Part shown: piece by piece, positions 60,845-64,000 of the stretch
How the letters are laid out: each line of letters begins with the position of its first letter
How positions within the stretch are numbered: position 1 is the stretch's first letter
Assembly (NCBI RefSeq): GCF_003335585.1
Contig: NZ_QBFD01000029.1
Span: forward strand, 126,625-190,624
Origin: Sulfitobacter sp. DFL-14
Lineage (GTDB): Bacteria; Pseudomonadota; Alphaproteobacteria; Rhodobacterales; Rhodobacteraceae
Length of the DNA: 64,000 nucleotides
Reading direction: 5' to 3'
Translations under genes and position numbers: made by a program
Notes under the pieces: model-generated
Told to the model about the DNA's origin: nothing
Database searches by the model: none
Seen by the model: only the letters and a program-made list of their open reading frames with translations

Positions 60845-61599
60845 TCCGCCTGGCTGTGCTTGCGGGCGCCCTGATGCTGGGAGGCCTGCCGGGGGCGGGA
60901 CAGGCCCTTGCGGATTGCCGTCAGGCGCTGGCGCTGGCGCTGGATGTCTCCGGCTCTGTCGATGCGCGGGAATATCGCCAGCAGATCGGCGGTGTGGCAG
61001 AGGCGCTGGACAGTCCGGAGGTGCGTGTCCGCATTCTCGCGATGCCGCAGGCCCCTGTCCGGCTGATGGTGTTCGAATGGAGCGGCCCGCAGGAACAGGT
61101 GGAGCTGGTGCCCTGGACCGACCTGGACAGCGCCGCCACTCTTGACGGGGTGATCGAGACCCTGCGTCAGACCAGCCGACGCAGTACGCCCCCCGGCACG
61201 GCACTGGGGGTGGCGATGGCCGAAGGGGTGCGCAGGCTCACTGCCCAGAGCGACTGCTGGAAACGCACGCTGGATATTTCAGGCGATGGAAAATCCAACC
61301 TCGGCCCCCGCCCCCGCACCGTCAGGACACAGCTTGAGGACAGCGGCGTGACCATCAATGCGCTGGTGATCGGGGTGGACAACCCCCGCTCCACCGACAT
61401 CCGCCAGGCCGAGATCGCGGAGCTGTCCTCCTACTTCCGGGCGGAGGTGATCATGGGGCCCGGCGCCTTTGTGCAGACTGCCATCGGTTTTGCCGATTAT
61501 GCCCGTGCGATGAAGGAAAAATTGCTGAAGGAACTGGAGGGGCTGGTGGTTTCGGAACTGGCATCCCCTGCCCCGAACACCCCGGGCACAGATCAGTAG
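60841..61599 (+). CDS. DUF1194 family exported protein, copy 2
   Basis: A 252-residue paralogue of the previous gene, starting with GTG in a GTGA overlap. A signal peptide ends near QALA (about 23). ALALALDVSGSVDAREY (near 30) holds the DxSxS metal-binding motif, followed by LDISGDGKSNLGPRPR (near 145). The C-terminal region SSYFRAEVIMGPGAFVQTA is shared with copy 1. The tandem pair is probably translated as a unit with gloA. Confidence 0.85.
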   Translation: MIRLAVLAGALMLGGLPGAGQALADCRQALALALDVSGSVDAREYRQQIGGVAEALDSPEVRVRILAMPQAPVRLMVFEWSGPQEQVELVPWTDLDSAATLDGVIETLRQTSRRSTPPGTALGVAMAEGVRRLTAQSDCWKRTLDISGDGKSNLGPRPRTVRTQLEDSGVTINALVIGVDNPRSTDIRQAEIAELSSYFRAEVIMGPGAFVQTAIGFADYARAMKEKLLKELEGLVVSELASPAPNTPGTDQ

Positions 61600-62093
61600 A
61601 TATACCGGATCTGGTCGGTCCAGTAGCGTTCCATCCGTTTCAGCGACAGGGTGATGTCGGCAATGCCCGCAGGCCCCAGCACGCCCTTCTCTTCCAGCCC
61701 GTCGGCATGGCGCGCGAAGAGTTGCGACACCACATCACGGATGTTGCGCCCCTTTTCGGTCAGGCGGACCCGGACCGAGCGGCGGTCAATCTCGCACCGG
61801 TTGTGGTGCATATAGCCCATTTCGACCAGTTTCTTGAGGTTGTAGCTGACGTTGGAGCCCTGGTAGTAGCCCCGGCTTTTCAATTCGCCCGCCGTCACCT
61901 CATTGTCGCCGATGTTGAACAGCAGCAGCGCCTGGACCGCGTTGATTTCGAGCACGCCGACGCGTTCGAATTCATCCTTGATCACGTCCAGCAGCAGACG
62001 GTGCAGACGCTCAACCAGCGAAAGCGCCTCTAGGTAGCCCATCATGAAGCCCTTTTCCCGCATGGGGATGGCCATTGGTTCCTGAATGCTCAT
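61593..62093 (-). CDS. MarR-family transcriptional regulator (LdtR-like)
   Basis: A 166-residue winged-helix regulator: VLEINAVQALLLFNIGDNEVTAGELKSRGY (about 47-76, cited in part), GSNVSYNLKKLVEMGYMHHN (recognition helix, about 79-98), then DRRSVRVRLTEKGRNI (wing). The sequence is of the LdtR type known from Liberibacter and rhizobia, which controls L,D-transpeptidase and stress genes. Its overlap with the convergent DUF1194 gene is seven bases. Confidence 0.88.
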   Translation of the reverse strand: MSIQEPMAIPMREKGFMMGYLEALSLVERLHRLLLDVIKDEFERVGVLEINAVQALLLFNIGDNEVTAGELKSRGYYQGSNVSYNLKKLVEMGYMHHNRCEIDRRSVRVRLTEKGRNIRDVVSQLFARHADGLEEKGVLGPAGIADITLSLKRMERYWTDQIRYIY

Positions 62094-62154
62094 TTCTCTC
62101 TCCGACTCGGTGGGTTGGAGCGAAACTGCGCAAAAAAGCAGAATATTTCGTTAA

Positions 62155-62190
62155 ATCGCCCCGCCTTCAACTTGAAACGCCGATACCGCA
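62155..62190 (+). repeat. Half copy of palindromic element C
   Basis: ATCGCCCCGCCTTCAACTTG then AAACGCCGATACC matches the left half of element C (30986-31016) with a few changes. The right half is missing or replaced, so this copy is broken. It lies between the MarR and SDR genes. Confidence 0.6.
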
Positions 62191-62253
62191 GGAAACGGGT
62201 CGGTTCGATGTCGCTTGCTTGTTTAAGCATCACCCAATCAACAAAGGATGGAG

Positions 62254-63012
62254 ATGGGAATGCTTCTGAACGGAAAGACAATTATCGTCACGGGTGCAAG
62301 CAGCGGCATCGGTGCTGCCGCCGCAAGGTTGTTCGCCGGGGAAGGCGCGAAACTGGTGCTTGGTGCGCGCCGCGCCGAATTGCTTGAAGAAATTGCGGAA
62401 GATATCTCTGCCAAGGGGGGCGAAGCGGCCTTTCTGGCGGGGAATGTCGAAGACAGCGCCTATGCCGAGGCGCTGGTGACGCTGGCGCAGGAGCGCTTTG
62501 GCGGGCTTGATGGCGCTTTCAACAATGCCGGGATCACCGGAGACATGGGACCGATACCCGAGATGGCGGAAAGCAACTGGCACAAGGTGGTTGCAGTCAA
62601 TCTCGACAGCGGGTTCTACGCAGCCAGGCATCAGATACCGGCCCTGCGCAAACGCGGCGGCGGCTCGATTGTCTTCACCTCCTCTTTCGTCGGACAGGGC
62701 ATCGGTTTGCCGGGGATGGCGGCCTATGCCGCGGCAAAAGCGGGGCTTGTCGGCATGACGCAGGTCCTCGCGGCGGAGCACGGGCCGGAGAACATCCGGG
62801 TGAACGCGCTGCTGCCGGGGGGCACGATGACGCCCATGGCCGGGGATGATGCCGGTTTTCATGAGGTCGTGCGCGGCTTTCATGCGCTGAAACGCATGGC
62901 TGAGCCCTCCGAGATTGCCGGTGCGGCGCTCTTTTTGCTTTCCGATCACGCGTCTTTCGTGACCGGAAGTGCCATGTTCGCCGACGGAGGAAACTCCATT
63001 AACAAGCTTTAG
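62254..63012 (+). CDS. Short-chain dehydrogenase/reductase (SDR)
   Basis: A 252-residue classical SDR. The cofactor motif is TGASSGIG (near 11), NNAG is near 88, the catalytic Ser is in FTSSFVG (near 140), and Tyr and Lys are in AAYAAAKAG (near 155). FVTGSAMFADGG closes the substrate site. The residue after the second strand (GARR) suggests NADP(H). The reaction is unknown. The start among three ATGs (62248, 62254, 62260) was set by the AAAGGA spacing. Confidence 0.92.
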   Translation: MGMLLNGKTIIVTGASSGIGAAAARLFAGEGAKLVLGARRAELLEEIAEDISAKGGEAAFLAGNVEDSAYAEALVTLAQERFGGLDGAFNNAGITGDMGPIPEMAESNWHKVVAVNLDSGFYAARHQIPALRKRGGGSIVFTSSFVGQGIGLPGMAAYAAAKAGLVGMTQVLAAEHGPENIRVNALLPGGTMTPMAGDDAGFHEVVRGFHALKRMAEPSEIAGAALFLLSDHASFVTGSAMFADGGNSINKL

Positions 63013-63050
63013 GCACTGGATTTGAAAGGGCCAGTGTCCGCTTGCCGACC

Positions 63051-63323
63051 TTACGCCGGTCGAACCCCGCCTGCCAGTTGCTCCCGGATCAGGGTGATGA
63101 ACCGTGCGTAGCGGTCGGGGGGCTGGGCCTGTTCGGAGACCCACAGATAGAGATCGTGATCGCTTTCGTTCAGCATCTCTTCGTAAAGGGCCAGATCGGC
63201 ATCATCCATCCCGGCCAGATGCACCTTGGCAAAGGCGGGCAGGATCAGGTCCATTTCCTTGATCCCGCGCCGCATCGACCGCATGTTCAGCCGCTTGATC
63301 CGATGTTCGGCAAGTTCAGACAT
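63051..63323 (-). CDS. sdhE: FAD assembly factor SdhE
   Basis: A 90-residue helical protein with RIKRLNMRSMRRGIKEMDLIL, containing the RGxxE motif needed to attach FAD covalently to succinate dehydrogenase SdhA. The length and pattern (LPAFAKVHLAGMDDADLALYEEML) are typical. The start MSEL at 63323 fits relatives; the frame continues three codons upstream. It overlaps the XRE gene by eight bases. Confidence 0.92.
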   Translation of the reverse strand: MSELAEHRIKRLNMRSMRRGIKEMDLILPAFAKVHLAGMDDADLALYEEMLNESDHDLYLWVSEQAQPPDRYARFITLIREQLAGGVRPA

Positions 63324-63714
63324 TTGCGGCATGGGTCATAACACGGCGCAGGCGTTTCTCCAGCCGCCCCATGTCTTCGGCCTTGCGCAGCAGGTCCGCG
63401 CGCATGCTGCGGATTTCCGACACGATCTCTGCCAGGCCCGCGTTGTCGGCGCCCTCCGCATCGGGCGCACCGACGCCTTCGCCTTCACCGTTGATCAGCC
63501 ACATCATCGACACGTTCAGCAATCCTGCCAGCATCGACAGCCGGTTCGCACGCGGCTCTGCATGGTCATCTTCCCAGCCCCGCAGGGTGGGCAGTTGCAC
63601 CCCCAGCCGCTTGGCCAGTTCTCCCTGGCTCATGCCCGCTTGTTCGCGCGCGGCGGCGAGCCTGTCGCCGAAAGTTGCCGCATCAGGTCCGTACCAGTCC
63701 GTTACATCGTTCAT
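63316..63714 (-). CDS. XRE-family helix-turn-helix regulator
   Basis: A 132-residue protein. The helix-turn-helix (about 16-70) reads FGDRLAAAREQAGMSQGELAKRLGV and PTLRGWEDDHAEPR, a Cro/CI pattern. The C-terminal part (about 88-132) is a coiled-coil-like helix, NAGLAEIVSEIRSMRADLLRK. It is divergent from the aminotransferase gene and is probably transcribed with sdhE. Confidence 0.88.
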   Translation of the reverse strand: MNDVTDWYGPDAATFGDRLAAAREQAGMSQGELAKRLGVQLPTLRGWEDDHAEPRANRLSMLAGLLNVSMMWLINGEGEGVGAPDAEGADNAGLAEIVSEIRSMRADLLRKAEDMGRLEKRLRRVMTHAANV

Positions 63715-63754
63715 TCATCATCCCTTTCGTCAGAACAAAGGCGTTCTTTCTTGA

Positions 63755-64000
<246 letters not shown>

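Overview
The window reads as the chromosome of a GC-rich alphaproteobacterium of the Rhodobacteraceae (roseobacter/Paracoccus-like). Supporting evidence: very GC-rich third codon positions, small lineage-typical conserved proteins (DUF2842, DUF3572, SdhE), a PhaR-controlled polyhydroxyalkanoate (PHA) locus with the CTGC-N3-GCAG operators known from Paracoccus, an MttB-family methyltransferase without pyrrolysine, and GcvT-type dimethylglycine/sarcosine dehydrogenases. No rRNA or tRNA gene was recognised. Start codons were chosen from Shine-Dalgarno (SD) spacing and ATGA overlaps; all product calls are from reading the translated sequence, without database searches.

Layout. 1-11.4 kb: a truncated trimethylamine-methyltransferase-family gene, a gph-like phosphatase, DUF3572, a PleD-like diguanylate cyclase with degenerate receivers, thiamine pyrophosphokinase, a very acidic 766-residue protein, purA, and a cobalt-type nitrile hydratase operon (alpha, beta, accessory). 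11.4-18.2 kb: a candidate small RNA, secG, pyrG, a membrane protein, rlmJ and two TerB-like proteins. 18.2-30.8 kb: an MFS exporter divergent from a MocR-type regulator, then a long polyamine-type uptake and gamma-glutamylation cluster (ABC transporter, two glutamine-synthetase-like ligases around a glutamine amidotransferase, a PuuB-like oxidase, a DegT aminotransferase). Between its solute-binding-protein and first permease genes lies an antisense 77-codon gene with three FEDPLLG motifs. 30.8-32.7 kb: an AT-richer island with palindromic repeats and a methyltransferase-like gene. 32.7-37.3 kb: the PHA locus phaR-phaP-phaC and divergent phaZ. 37.3-44.8 kb: hydrolases, a VOC protein, an MFS permease and a GcvT-type dehydrogenase. 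44.8-46 kb: mobile debris (VOC fragment, MITE-like element, IS30 transposase tail). 46-50.7 kb: thrS and a bufferin-type copper-peptide operon (bufA, bufB, bufC, doxX). 50.7-57.3 kb: ArsC/Spx-like proteins, a cold-shock protein, a P450, a RAYT transposase beside its tandem REP array, and a low-GC gene translationally coupled to thyX. 57.4-64 kb: a surface lipoprotein with its Slam-type outer-membrane exporter, gloA, two DUF1194 proteins, a MarR regulator, an SDR, sdhE, an XRE regulator and the start of an aspartate aminotransferase.

The points most worth a second look are: (i) the FEDPLLG-repeat microprotein, whose three motif copies differ only at synonymous positions; (ii) three intergenic palindromic elements of exactly 98 bp whose arms differ in sequence but stay self-complementary; (iii) the low-GC, HicA-like-tailed gene inserted as an ATGA-coupled partner of thyX beside a RAYT/REP array; (iv) the bufferin operon; and (v) the two-gene Slam/surface-lipoprotein unit in an alphaproteobacterium.
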